A program made the position numbers and the translations under genes. A model generated the notes under the pieces. The model was not told the DNA's origin. It ran no database searches and saw nothing but the letters and a program-made list of their open reading frames with translations. This document shows positions 50,941 through 58,500 of a stretch of 64,000 bases of DNA, piece after piece; the stretch's first letter is position 1, and each line of letters begins with the position of its first letter. Origin of the DNA: Nitrosomonas sp. (GTDB lineage Bacteria > Pseudomonadota > Gammaproteobacteria > Burkholderiales > Nitrosomonadaceae); contig JAMXAG010000005.1 of NCBI GenBank assembly GCA_024281675.1, positions 102,879-166,878 on the forward strand. The letters run 5' to 3'.

Positions 50941-51447
50941 ATGCCTCGCCTTCTGCCCCTATCGATCCCGCTTCAAGCCATCGGCCTCGTTGGCTGGCTG
51001 TTGGTGGTGTTTGCTGCGGCTGCCATTGGCGGTTTCGCGTCAGCAAGTGCAGGTGAGTTCTATCGGGAACTTGTGCGCCCCTCCTGGGCGCCACCGGGTT
51101 GGCTTTTCGGTCCGGTCTGGTCGGTCTTGTACTTGCTCATGGGTATCGCCGCATGGTTGGTATGGCGTGCGCGCGGGTTTGCGGGCGCTCGAAATGCGTT
51201 GCTCGCATTTGTTCTTCAGTTGGCTGTCAATGCCCTTTGGTCGTGGCTGTTCTTTGTCTGGCGCCAGGGCGGGCTAGCCTTCGCGGAGATCCTGGTGCTC
51301 TGGGTCTTGATCCTCGTCACTATTGGCCTGTTCTGGCGGGTCAGCCGCGTCGCGGCGTCGTTGCTGTTGCCGTATCTTGCGTGGGTATCGTTCGCATCTG
51401 TACTCACACTCGCAATCTGGCGGCTCAACCCCGTGTTGTTGGGGTGA
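50941..51447 (+). CDS. tspO: cassette 9: TspO/MBR family protein
   Basis: This 168-residue, five-helix membrane protein belongs to the tryptophan-rich sensory/translocator family: RPSWAPPGWLFGPVWSVLYL, WLVWRARG, NALWSWLFFVWRQGG. TspO proteins bind porphyrins and affect tetrapyrrole or stress responses. The gene is clearly more GC-rich than the host genes, which supports outside origin. It starts five bases after the attC8 core. Confidence 0.92.
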   Translation: MPRLLPLSIPLQAIGLVGWLLVVFAAAAIGGFASASAGEFYRELVRPSWAPPGWLFGPVWSVLYLLMGIAAWLVWRARGFAGARNALLAFVLQLAVNALWSWLFFVWRQGGLAFAEILVLWVLILVTIGLFWRVSRVAASLLLPYLAWVSFASVLTLAIWRLNPVLLG

Positions 51448-51463
51448 GGTCCAAACGCATGCG

Positions 51464-51538
51464 GTCTAACTACTCGGTCAAGCGGGGCCGTCTTCCGGCG
51501 TGCCGCCTCCAGACGGCCCCTTACCTTCAACGTTATGT
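51464..51538 (+). other. attC site after cassette 9
   Basis: GTCTAAC (51464-51470) and GTTATGT (51532-51538) bound 75 bp, with the hairpin GGGGCCGTCT / AGACGGCCCC. Confidence 0.86.
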
Positions 51539-51549
51539 TTCATGAAGCC

Positions 51550-52065
51550 ATGACGATAATTCATTGCACAGAAAAGCTACGAAAAGAAATGGATCTACGA
51601 GATTCAGATCTTGTTCAAGAAAATAAGTTGGCCGGAACTTTGTTCTCATGGCATGCAAACTTATTACACATAAACAGAAAAAAGTGTGTTCTATTTGTAA
51701 ATGATAAGACGCGCCTAAATTTTATAGTCCCAGAGGTTTCTAGAGCCAATATCAAGGAGCTCGACAATTTATTTCTTGGGATGCTATATCCTAGATTAGC
51801 GCAAGAAGGTTTTACTGAAAAGCAGCGCCGGTTTATTGCTGGGGACGGAAAGCCAATCGTTTTTGCTAAAACATCATCAAAATCAGTTCTCGGAAGTATC
51901 AATGACTTGGCAGACCATTACACATATAGCATATTGGGCACAGGCAGTTTGCATAGTTCAGAAATACCGGCGATTATCAGCAGGCTAAATCGCTTGCCTA
52001 TAAGTTCAATAAAATATACCCTGCCAGTCGATGTTATGAGGGCGGAGGTAGAAAATGAAACATAA
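51550..52065 (+). CDS. cassette 10: DUF6933-like protein
   Basis: This 171-residue protein begins MTIIHCTEKLRKEM at ATG 51550; the earlier ATG 51535 lies inside the attC core and is unlikely. The pattern WHANLLHINRKKCVLFVNDKT and FIVPEV fits the DUF6933 family as I know it. The function of that family is unknown. The gene is AT-rich, unlike the cassettes on its left, pointing to a different source. Confidence 0.68.
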   Translation: MTIIHCTEKLRKEMDLRDSDLVQENKLAGTLFSWHANLLHINRKKCVLFVNDKTRLNFIVPEVSRANIKELDNLFLGMLYPRLAQEGFTEKQRRFIAGDGKPIVFAKTSSKSVLGSINDLADHYTYSILGTGSLHSSEIPAIISRLNRLPISSIKYTLPVDVMRAEVENET

Positions 52066-52176
52066 CAAGTTGCTCAAGCGGGACAGCCCAAACCGGCGTA
52101 TGCTTCGCATTTTGCGCGCCGGTTCGGTATGTTGCGTGCTTTGCGCTTCACTCTGCCCCTTAGCTCGGCGTTGGAG
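52060..52176 (+). other. attC site after cassette 10
   Basis: ACATAAC (52060-52066), overlapping the stop codon, and GTTGGAG (52170-52176) bound 117 bp. The inner part has the ACCGGCG and CGCCGGT arms. The 3' core is also the start of the second copy of the 65-bp unit. Confidence 0.8.
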
Positions 52177-52241
52177 GAAACACCATTCACTTCGTTCATG
52201 GCTTCGCCCCTGTGGAGTGTTCCTCAATTTAAACGTTATGT
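52170..52241 (+). repeat. 65-bp ORF-less hairpin unit, copy 2, with core GTTATGT
   Basis: The unit runs 52170-52234 and is followed by GTTATGT (52235-52241). The arms are GAGGAA/TTCCTC and CAC/GTG, with an A-C mismatch where copies 1 and 3 have G-C. It differs from copy 3 at only two positions. No gene fits inside it. Confidence 0.85.
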
Positions 52242-52261
52242 AAATTTCAAGGCGCACGTGT

Positions 52262-52663
52262 ATGAGTTCAAATTTCGTATTTTTGGCGATGCTTTTCCAT
52301 GTGTGCTGGGTTGTCCTTCTCTATGTGGCATTAACGGTCTTGAGGGCGCCAAAAGCCTGGGGTGTTGATACTAAGTCTGGTGTTATTGGTAGGTATTCCG
52401 CGTACGAGCCAAAGGTTAGTGCGAATCTGTCAAATCAATTTGAGTGGCCGTTGCTTTTCTATGCCTGTTGCATACTGATACTCAATATGGGCGTCACTGA
52501 TAGCTATCAAAACATTCTAGTTGGTGTCTTTATATTTGGTCGTGTTATACACAGTTTCGTTCACATATTTACTAATAACATTCGCCTTCGTGGGGCGGTT
52601 TTCACAGTTAATTTTTTGGCTGCATTTTTAATGTGGGTTAGGCTGGCTTTTATTTTTCCTTGA
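52262..52663 (+). CDS. cassette 11: MAPEG family membrane protein
   Basis: This 133-residue protein has four hydrophobic helices and the MAPEG pattern FEWPLLFYACCILIL and GRVIHSFVHIFTNNIRLRG. The family (membrane-associated proteins in eicosanoid and glutathione metabolism) includes bacterial glutathione transferases and many members of unknown role. It starts at ATG 52262, 20 bases after the core. Confidence 0.85.
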   Translation: MSSNFVFLAMLFHVCWVVLLYVALTVLRAPKAWGVDTKSGVIGRYSAYEPKVSANLSNQFEWPLLFYACCILILNMGVTDSYQNILVGVFIFGRVIHSFVHIFTNNIRLRGAVFTVNFLAAFLMWVRLAFIFP

Positions 52664-52680
52664 CCAGTATCAAAAAATTT

Positions 52681-52740
52681 ACATAACAAGTCATTCAAGC
52701 GGACACCGCTACGCGGCGCCGCTTAACTCCAGCGTTGGAG
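52681..52740 (+). other. attC site after cassette 11
   Basis: ACATAAC (52681-52687) and GTTGGAG (52734-52740) bound 60 bp with the hairpin AAGCGGACACCGC / GCGGCGCCGCTT. The 3' core is the first part of the third 65-bp unit. Confidence 0.87.
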
Positions 52741-52805
52741 GAAACACCATTCACTTCGTTCATGGCTTCGCCACTGTGGGGTGTTCCTCAATTTAAACGT
52801 TGGGC
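52734..52805 (+). repeat. 65-bp ORF-less hairpin unit, copy 3, with core GTTGGGC
   Basis: The unit runs 52734-52798 and is followed by GTTGGGC (52799-52805). All outer stem pairs are intact, including the G-C that is mismatched in copy 2. As with copy 2 it directly follows a complete attC, so two recombination-type ends lie within 65 bases. Confidence 0.85.
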
Positions 52806-52824
52806 ATAAACGTGGAAAAGTTAA

Positions 52825-53220
52825 ATGCAAATAACGTCAATACTTATCGCTGGGGTCGCATACTTTGTTCTTGGTGGGCTTTGGTTTACTCCGCTATTTG
52901 GGAAGCAGTGGGACAATGCCGTTGGCTTTGAAAGACCAATCAGGTGGCGGCCAAGCACTATTTATTACATTGGCCCGCTAGCTGGTTGCCTCGTTGTCTC
53001 TTTCGCTATGTCCATTTTATTCAACATTGCACAACCTGAATCCTTTCAAAAAGCTGTTGCATTGGGGCTTGCCTGTGGCGTTGGCTTTGGGGCTGTTATT
53101 ACCAGTGTCAATGCAATTTCGCCAAATATGCCCCGTCCTGGTTTGTATGCTCTTGTTACGGGTAGCTATCATGCGGTCGGTCTTGTGTTGGTTTCAGCAA
53201 TTCAGTATTGGCTCACCTAA
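52825..53220 (+). CDS. cassette 12: DUF1761 membrane protein
   Basis: This 131-residue protein has four hydrophobic helices and matches DUF1761: ILIAGVAYFVLGGLWFTPLFGKQW at the start and the repeated VNAISPNMPRPGLYALVTGSYHAVG-type pattern near the end. Function is unknown. It starts 20 bases after the third hairpin unit. Confidence 0.83.
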   Translation: MQITSILIAGVAYFVLGGLWFTPLFGKQWDNAVGFERPIRWRPSTIYYIGPLAGCLVVSFAMSILFNIAQPESFQKAVALGLACGVGFGAVITSVNAISPNMPRPGLYALVTGSYHAVGLVLVSAIQYWLT

Positions 53221-53402
53221 TGAAGTTATGCACAAGGTAACGAAGAATGGAGGAATCTTATGCATCATGACTACACCCCCCACAGTATCAGACGCAACCT
53301 CACGCTCATGGCCAGGCTGAGCTATCGAAGGGAGCAATGCCGTACTCACCTACTGAGTTGGACGTTAGCGGGGATCGGTTGATTTCCGGTTACAATGATT
53401 CG
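53221..53402 (+). other. degenerate cassette junction, possible 40-codon ORF
   Basis: This stretch should hold the attC of cassette 12. Two 3'-type cores are present (GTTATGC 53225-53231 and GTTAGCG 53364-53370) but no matching 5' core or full hairpin could be drawn. A 40-codon ORF starts at ATG 53260 with GGAGGA upstream and ends at 53382, crossing the second core. It may be a small or decayed cassette. Confidence 0.35.
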
Positions 53403-53757
53403 ATGAGGAAAGTTTCGTTTAGGACAAGTCAATGGACGATGCGCAAGCACGACCCGTATCGCCAAGCCAGAAACCTTCACGGCCTGCTTCGCAGTCGATG
53501 GACGTGCGAGTTTTCGCATCGACTGCAATCGCGGCACGACGACGTGGAAGATCACGCCGTCTCAGGAATCCTCATCCGGTTCGCTGGAGTTCGGTCTGCT
53601 CGCTACGACGCGCGCGATGTGCCCGCACGGATCACAAGACCAGCGTGTGCTGCGCGACCTGCCGCACGTCCGGTCCTACATGCTTAAGGACGGAAAGCTC
53701 TATATGTCGCTGATGGCCGACGGCGGCATCTACGAATGGCGCCCGGCGAAGCCTTGA
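53403..53757 (+). pseudogene. cassette 13: frameshifted META (HslJ-like) domain gene
   Basis: Three frames together give a META domain. MRKVSFR in one frame (53403 on) is followed by KSMDDAQ in a second (from 53426), then a third frame to TGA 53757. The third frame carries TFTACFAVDGRASFRIDCNR and LEFGLLATTRAMCPHGS, then ends in a DGGIYEWRP-type tail. SMDD and DCNRG are typical for this family of small exported proteins. Two frameshifts and a missing signal peptide indicate a dead cassette, unless the sequence has errors. Confidence 0.7.
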
Positions 53758-53810
53758 AAAGCGCCGTCCCGCCAGCGCCGACTTATCATTTATCGCTTCG
53801 ACGCTTATTG

Positions 53811-53862
53811 GCCTAACAACCGATTGCAGCGGACGATCCGCTGCTGAACCGGAGCGTTAGGC
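53811..53862 (+). other. terminal attC site after cassette 13
   Basis: GCCTAAC (53811-53817) and GTTAGGC (53856-53862) are perfect complements and bound 52 bp with the exact hairpin GCAGCGGA-CGA-TCCGCTGC. It is the cleanest attC in the array and marks its right end. Confidence 0.9.
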
Positions 53863-54037
53863 GTCGATTTTCTAAGTTCTTTGGAGTCTCGTCAGAATTT
53901 GGGATTAACATTCAGATGCAATTTGACCTCGAAAACAAAAAAGTAAGTGCTTGCTGCGGATTTGTCCAAGATCCACACGTTTCAAGTTTACAATGACAAC
54001 CTTTCAAGTACGATATAGATCGACGAGGGAACAAACA

Positions 54038-54565
54038 GTGAAGCGCATTACTTTTTATGTATTGATTCTGATCATATTTTCGATTCTTGCGGGGTGTGCT
54101 GCAAAGCCAAAGCAGCCTTCCCATGCATATCACATTACGGATATTTCACAAGATGTGGTTATTGCTGTGGCCAATGACGCTGTTACACAAATGTCAGTAT
54201 TATTTGCACCTGAAAAAACAAAGCTTGCTCTAGCTCACCCGGCGACTGATCAATTTGGTTTGGCATTCATTGATCGGTTGCGCGAGAAAAGGTTTACAGT
54301 GAAAGAACATGGCCCCGCTCAGAGCTTAGACCAAGTGTTGCTGGATCATCGGGAACACGAGAAACATACCCACGCAGACGGAACTGATTTGATAAAGTTG
54401 GAAGAGCCGGACAATGCTGTTCCTTTATCGTATTTACTGGATCATGCAGAAGAAAATTATCATGTCAAATTGACTGCAGGCAATCTTCAACTGATGCGCA
54501 CATATTCTGTACAAGGAGGAGAGGTAAGGCCTTCAGGACATTGGGTTCGCCAGGAATCAAAATAA
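54038..54565 (+). CDS. trbH: lone TrbH-like conjugation lipoprotein
   Basis: This 175-residue protein starts at GTG 54038 behind GAGGG. It has a lipoprotein signal (FYVLILIIFSILAGCAAKP; lipobox LAGC). The body matches TrbH of conjugative systems: ANDAVTQMSVLFAPEKTKLALAHP, FGLAFIDRLREKRFTV, a PLSYLLDHAE stretch and a YSVQGGEVRPSGHWVRQE ending. No other trb or tra gene is nearby, so it is probably a stranded remnant of a conjugative element or an independently kept lipoprotein. Confidence 0.68.
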   Translation: MKRITFYVLILIIFSILAGCAAKPKQPSHAYHITDISQDVVIAVANDAVTQMSVLFAPEKTKLALAHPATDQFGLAFIDRLREKRFTVKEHGPAQSLDQVLLDHREHEKHTHADGTDLIKLEEPDNAVPLSYLLDHAEENYHVKLTAGNLQLMRTYSVQGGEVRPSGHWVRQESK

Positions 54566-54673
54566 TAGCAAGCAGTGGTATTTGTCGGGTGATTCAGTTT
54601 CATCGCCGGATCAATCGCCATAGCGCAGAGGACGCACAGCGTGCTTCGGTGCGTCAATAACGACTACGTGATA

Positions 54674-55018
54674 TTAAACAGAAAATGATGATCCGCAGCC
54701 ACAAGTACTGGCAGCGCCAGGATTTTTAATGATGAATTGGGCACCTTTTAAATCTTCCTGGTAATCGATTTCAGCACCAATGAGGTATTGATAACTCATG
54801 GAATCGACTAATAATTGAACGCCATGATTCTCCATGACCATATCGTCTTCATTAATCAATTCATCAAAAGTAAAGCCGTACTGAAAGCCTGAGCAGCCTC
54901 CGCCATTGACAAAAACCCTGAGTTTGAGATTTAGATTGCCTTCTTCTGCGATCAATTGTTTAACTTTAACAGCAGCATTATCCGTGAAAAAAAGTGGCGT
55001 GTGATTTTCAATATTCAT
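54674..55018 (-). CDS. erpA: iron-sulfur cluster insertion protein ErpA
   Basis: This 114-residue A-type carrier has the three conserved cysteines, one in [12 protein letters not shown] and two in the C-terminal CGCGSSF. It passes Fe-S clusters to apoproteins. ErpA fits better than IscA because of its position outside an isc operon and its length. It is the right-hand host gene next to the integron. Confidence 0.94.
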   Translation of the reverse strand: MNIENHTPLFFTDNAAVKVKQLIAEEGNLNLKLRVFVNGGGCSGFQYGFTFDELINEDDMVMENHGVQLLVDSMSYQYLIGAEIDYQEDLKGAQFIIKNPGAASTCGCGSSFSV

Positions 55019-55096
55019 AGAATTTTCGTGCCCTGGTTAATTTAAGTCTTATTCACTGTAAAAAGTTGGATTGCGATTCTTTCCTTGAGTTTCGTT

Positions 55097-55519
55097 TTAT
55101 TTGCTTTCTGATTCCGCAGAAATTAAAGGGATCACTTTTTCTGATAATTGTGCATCATTATTCTCCAAATGAACCATTTTTCCTTCAACTAATGCGCCCA
55201 AGTGAATTTCTATCGTGCCGTAATGAATATCACCAAATACTTGAGATTTTTCTTGCAATTCGAGATAGCCTTGCGCATGTACAGGGCCAAAAACTTTACC
55301 ATTGATAATAATGTGAGTGACTTTGATCGCGCCATCAATGCGACCGTCGCTGCTCAATACCAAAGTACTCGACTCATTATCGGTGGCTGTAATATCACCT
55401 GTGATATGCCCGTCAACTCTTAATCCACCGCGAAAGTGGATATCCCCAATGACTTTGGTATTTGCTCCAATTAAGGTGTCAATATGATTATGTGGTTTAT
55501 TTTTCTTATTGCCAAACAT
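55097..55519 (-). CDS. bactofilin
   Basis: This 140-residue cytoskeletal protein has the bactofilin beta-helix core with regular glycine-rich rungs (IDTLIGANTKVIGDIHFRGG, LRVDGHITGDI, SSDGRIDGAIK) and short disordered ends. Bactofilins polymerise without nucleotide and position cell-wall or polar machinery. It lies 10 bases downstream of the DUF6776 gene, in one transcription unit. Confidence 0.92.
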   Translation of the reverse strand: MFGNKKNKPHNHIDTLIGANTKVIGDIHFRGGLRVDGHITGDITATDNESSTLVLSSDGRIDGAIKVTHIIINGKVFGPVHAQGYLELQEKSQVFGDIHYGTIEIHLGALVEGKMVHLENNDAQLSEKVIPLISAESESK

Positions 55520-55529
55520 GGCTTCCTCG

Positions 55530-56273
55530 TTATAAGGTTGGTTGCGTGGTTTGCGTTAATAATACTTTCCCATCGCTATTTTCATAAACTTGTACCTGTA
55601 AATTTTTTATGGTCATGCCATCGGGTACTTTAAAACTGTCTTCTAATCGATAGAGAAATTTGAAACTAATTGGGAAATCCAATTTGGATTCTTGATTAAC
55701 TAATGGAACCGTTTTGGTTTTATCGTTTTGTAAAAGAGTCACAAGCAATCGTACTTTCCCTTTAAAATCATTGGGCCTTTTTCCGCCCTGAATCAGAGTT
55801 AATGCGTAGCGAAATTTACCCGGTATCTCCGTTTCTTTGAGGTTAAATTGATAGATCGAAATGCCATTTTTGGTGCTTCCTGACATGAGGTGTTCAAAGA
55901 ATAACATTTTCTCTTTCAGTTGGTCATTCTCATAAGTCAATGCTTTGATCTGTTTTAACAGATTATCATTGGCTGTATGATGCATCTGCACTTGATGAAT
56001 CAGTTCTCCCATGTCTGAGCAAAGCTGTTGCCGTTTTGTTTGCCGGCAAACTGCTGGATCGTACGGCGAGTCACCATAGATTTTTTCCTCCGTAAATTCC
56101 TCTAGCAAATTGTTTCCCGATTGTTTTCCGGCTTCAAACATGCCCCAAGAAACTGAAAGAAGCACAAAACATAAAGCTAATATAGCCGCTAGTCGATATT
56201 TCCAGGAAGGGTAGGGGCGTACAATGACACGTGGCGATAGAATTTGAGAATTCTTAGGAAAGATTCTATTCAT
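55530..56273 (-). CDS. DUF6776 membrane protein
   Basis: This 247-residue protein has a single N-terminal transmembrane helix (about 28-46), a coiled-coil (QMHHTANDNLLKQIKALTYENDQLKEKM) and a beta-rich C-terminal domain with FRYALTLIQGGKRPNDFKG. That order fits DUF6776, often found next to bactofilin genes in betaproteobacteria. It may link the bactofilin filament to the envelope (inference). Confidence 0.82.
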   Translation of the reverse strand: MNRIFPKNSQILSPRVIVRPYPSWKYRLAAILALCFVLLSVSWGMFEAGKQSGNNLLEEFTEEKIYGDSPYDPAVCRQTKRQQLCSDMGELIHQVQMHHTANDNLLKQIKALTYENDQLKEKMLFFEHLMSGSTKNGISIYQFNLKETEIPGKFRYALTLIQGGKRPNDFKGKVRLLVTLLQNDKTKTVPLVNQESKLDFPISFKFLYRLEDSFKVPDGMTIKNLQVQVYENSDGKVLLTQTTQPTL

Positions 56274-56336
56274 TTACGTTAATACGATTGAGTCAGAAAT
56301 GCTGCAAGCATGGCGATATTGAATATGGTAAAAAAC

Positions 56337-57365
56337 TCATGGTAACAAGGGAATCTGATTAATACCCAGTGTTTCGGGCAATTCAAATAAAATATTCATA
56401 TTCTGAATTGCCTGTCCCGCTGCGCCTTTTACCAAATTATCAGTTACTGAGAGTATGACAACTGTGTCACCGTTTTGTGGTTGATGTACGGCAATGCGGC
56501 ACAGATTGGAACCCCGGACTGAGCGCGTTTCAGGGTGTTTTCCTGCGGGTAACACATCTACGAAAGCTTCTGCAGCATAACGTTTTTCATAAAGCTCCTG
56601 TAGGTTAACTTTTTTAGTCAGTTTTGCATAAAGCGTTGCATGAATGCCACGAATCATTGGGACTAAATGTGGGACAAAAGTAAGTCCTACAGGCTTCTGG
56701 GCCGCTGCTGAAAGACCTTGCTTGATTTCCGGCAGATGGCGGTGGCCTGGAACACCGTAAGCTTTAAAATTATCTGATGCTTCTGCGAGTAACGTGTGTA
56801 CTTCCGCTTTTCGTCCTGCTCCCGATACCCCTGATTTAACATCCGCAACGAGATTTTTGATGTCAATTACGCCAGCTTCTATGAGCGGTAGAAACCCCAA
56901 TTGAACAGCTGTCGGATAACAACCCGGATTAGCAATCAAGCGTGCTTTTCTGACTTGCGCGCGATTGATTTCCGGTAAACCGTATACCGCTTCAGTGACC
57001 AAATGGGGGCAGGCATGTTTCATACCGTACCATTTTTCCCATTCGGCAACATCTTTGATGCGAAAATCAGCTGCTAGATCAATGACCTTAACACCTGCCT
57101 GCAACAATGATTCCGTTTGTTGCATGGCGATACCGTTCGGTGTGGCAAAAAATACCAAATCACATTTGTTGAGCTTGGCGTCGGCAGGGTCGCTGAATTT
57201 TAAATCAATATGTCCGCGAAGATTGGTGAACATATCGGCTACATTCATTCCTGCTTCACTGCGTGAAGTGATTGCTTTGATTTTTACCTTTGGATGCTGC
57301 GCTAGTAACCGCAACAATTCCACGCCTGTATAGCCTGTCCCGCCAACAATTCCTACATTAACCAT
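56337..57365 (-). CDS. argC: N-acetyl-gamma-glutamyl-phosphate reductase
   Basis: ArgC reduces N-acetylglutamyl phosphate in arginine synthesis with NADPH. The 342-residue protein starts [18 protein letters not shown]. It has the catalytic Cys in [14 protein letters not shown] and the [11 protein letters not shown] loop. ATG 57365 with AGAGGAG upstream is clear; the frame's earlier part is noncoding. Confidence 0.96.
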   Translation of the reverse strand: MVNVGIVGGTGYTGVELLRLLAQHPKVKIKAITSRSEAGMNVADMFTNLRGHIDLKFSDPADAKLNKCDLVFFATPNGIAMQQTESLLQAGVKVIDLAADFRIKDVAEWEKWYGMKHACPHLVTEAVYGLPEINRAQVRKARLIANPGCYPTAVQLGFLPLIEAGVIDIKNLVADVKSGVSGAGRKAEVHTLLAEASDNFKAYGVPGHRHLPEIKQGLSAAAQKPVGLTFVPHLVPMIRGIHATLYAKLTKKVNLQELYEKRYAAEAFVDVLPAGKHPETRSVRGSNLCRIAVHQPQNGDTVVILSVTDNLVKGAAGQAIQNMNILFELPETLGINQIPLLP

Positions 57366-57421
57366 GATTGCTCCTCTCTGTTTTTCCGGGATATATCGGA
57401 TATATATTACTAACAAATAAA

Positions 57422-57449
57422 AAAGCCGCCATAACAATAAGGCGGCTTT
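57422..57449 (-). terminator. rho-independent terminator after rpsI
   Basis: On the minus strand, AAAGCCGCC and GGCGGCTTT form a nine-pair stem with a ten-base AT-rich loop, followed by a T-run. It lies 20 bases after the rpsI stop, and separates rplM-rpsI from argC. Confidence 0.9.
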
Positions 57450-57468
57450 CTGCTAATGAATATAAAAC

Positions 57469-57861
57469 TTATCGTTTGGAGAATTGCTTGCGTCGACGCG
57501 CCTTGCGTAAACCCACTTTCTTTCTTTCCACTTCTCTGGCATCGCGAGTCACTAATCCAGCTTTACTCAGTGTGGGCTTCAGTGTTTCATCATAGTCTAT
57601 CAGAGCACGTGTAATACCGTGCCGAACTGCACCTGCCTGACCTGATTCACCACCACCATGGATATTCACCATAATATCAAATGTGTTCACATGATTGGTC
57701 AATTCCAGCGGCTGCTTTACGATCATGCGACCGGTTTCGCGTGAAAAAAAAGTATCCAGCGGTTTGTCGTTGATAACAATTGAGCCTTTTCCGGGTTTGA
57801 TAAAAACGCGCGCTACAGCACTCTTGCGTCGTCCCGTTCCGTAATTATATTGGGTGGCCAT
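57469..57861 (-). CDS. rpsI: 30S ribosomal protein S9
   Basis: This 130-residue ribosomal protein shows [19 protein letters not shown], the central [19 protein letters not shown] and the C-terminal [17 protein letters not shown] tail that reaches the ribosomal P site. It lies four bases after rplM, as in nearly all bacteria. Confidence 0.98.
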   Translation of the reverse strand: MATQYNYGTGRRKSAVARVFIKPGKGSIVINDKPLDTFFSRETGRMIVKQPLELTNHVNTFDIMVNIHGGGESGQAGAVRHGITRALIDYDETLKPTLSKAGLVTRDAREVERKKVGLRKARRRKQFSKR

Positions 57862-57865
57862 AATT

Positions 57866-58300
57866 TTAAGCTCTCACTTCAAGCGGTTTGGGTTGTTGTG
57901 CAGCATGAGGATGCTCATCACCCGCATATATCTTAAGTTTTTTTATCATTGCGAATCCCAAAGGACCTTTAGGCAACATTCCCTTAACCGCCTTTTGAAG
58001 GGGGCGTGTAGGAAATTTTGCGTGCATTTTTCTAAAAGATGTCGCATAAATCCCGCCAGGATAACCTGTATGGCGATAATAGATTTTGTCATCCATTTTG
58101 TTGCCGGTAACACGTAGTTTGTCAGCATTGATAACGATTATATAATCGCCGGTATCTACGTGAGGCGTATAAATGGGCTTATGTTTGCCACGTAAACGAT
58201 GTGCAATTAGAGAAGCAAGTCGACCCAAAACTTTATCGGTTGCATCGATAACATACCAATCATGATTGACTTCGTGTGGCTTGGCTGAAAATGTTTTCAC
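57866..58300 (-). CDS. rplM: 50S ribosomal protein L13
   Basis: This 144-residue protein has the L13 signature: [18 protein letters not shown]-like start ([19 protein letters not shown]), [21 protein letters not shown] and the MLPKGPLG segment. It is the first gene of the rplM-rpsI operon. Confidence 0.98.
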   Translation of the reverse strand: MKTFSAKPHEVNHDWYVIDATDKVLGRLASLIAHRLRGKHKPIYTPHVDTGDYIIVINADKLRVTGNKMDDKIYYRHTGYPGGIYATSFRKMHAKFPTRPLQKAVKGMLPKGPLGFAMIKKLKIYAGDEHPHAAQQPKPLEVRA

Positions 58301-58500
58301 AAAAACCTGTCCTGCATATTCGAAAAGAGCCAGGATTCTATGTTAGAAGGTTGCAAAAGTCAAATTTGGGTCAAACTTTCATTCATCGCTATAATCATAG
58401 GAAAATATGGTGATAGCAATCTCACACCACTTACTAAGATCGGCAGCAAAAATTTAGTTTGTCACTACCCACTATCCACTATCTTAAAGAGAGCATAATT

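Larger units (their letters stand above)
42547..53862. mobile_element. chromosomal integron: intI plus about 13 cassettes
   Basis: The element consists of a minus-strand integrase, an attI-type junction (GTTAGCC at 43654-43660) and a series of plus-strand genes separated by imperfect hairpins with RYYYAAC/GTTRRRY ends. Most genes have only a few bases on either side before the next site, and several differ strongly in base composition, as expected for cassettes of mixed origin. Host genes hrpA and erpA flank it. The right edge is set at the last clear attC (53862). Confidence 0.93.

Noticed and set aside
53337-53713. Two long overlapping plus-strand frames across the META region read as separate proteins
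   Set aside because: They are arginine-rich out-of-frame products; only the combined three-frame reading shows a known domain.
53951-54037. Longer start for the trbH-like gene
   Set aside because: The added residues precede the lipoprotein signal peptide and would disrupt it; GTG 54038 has a ribosome binding site.
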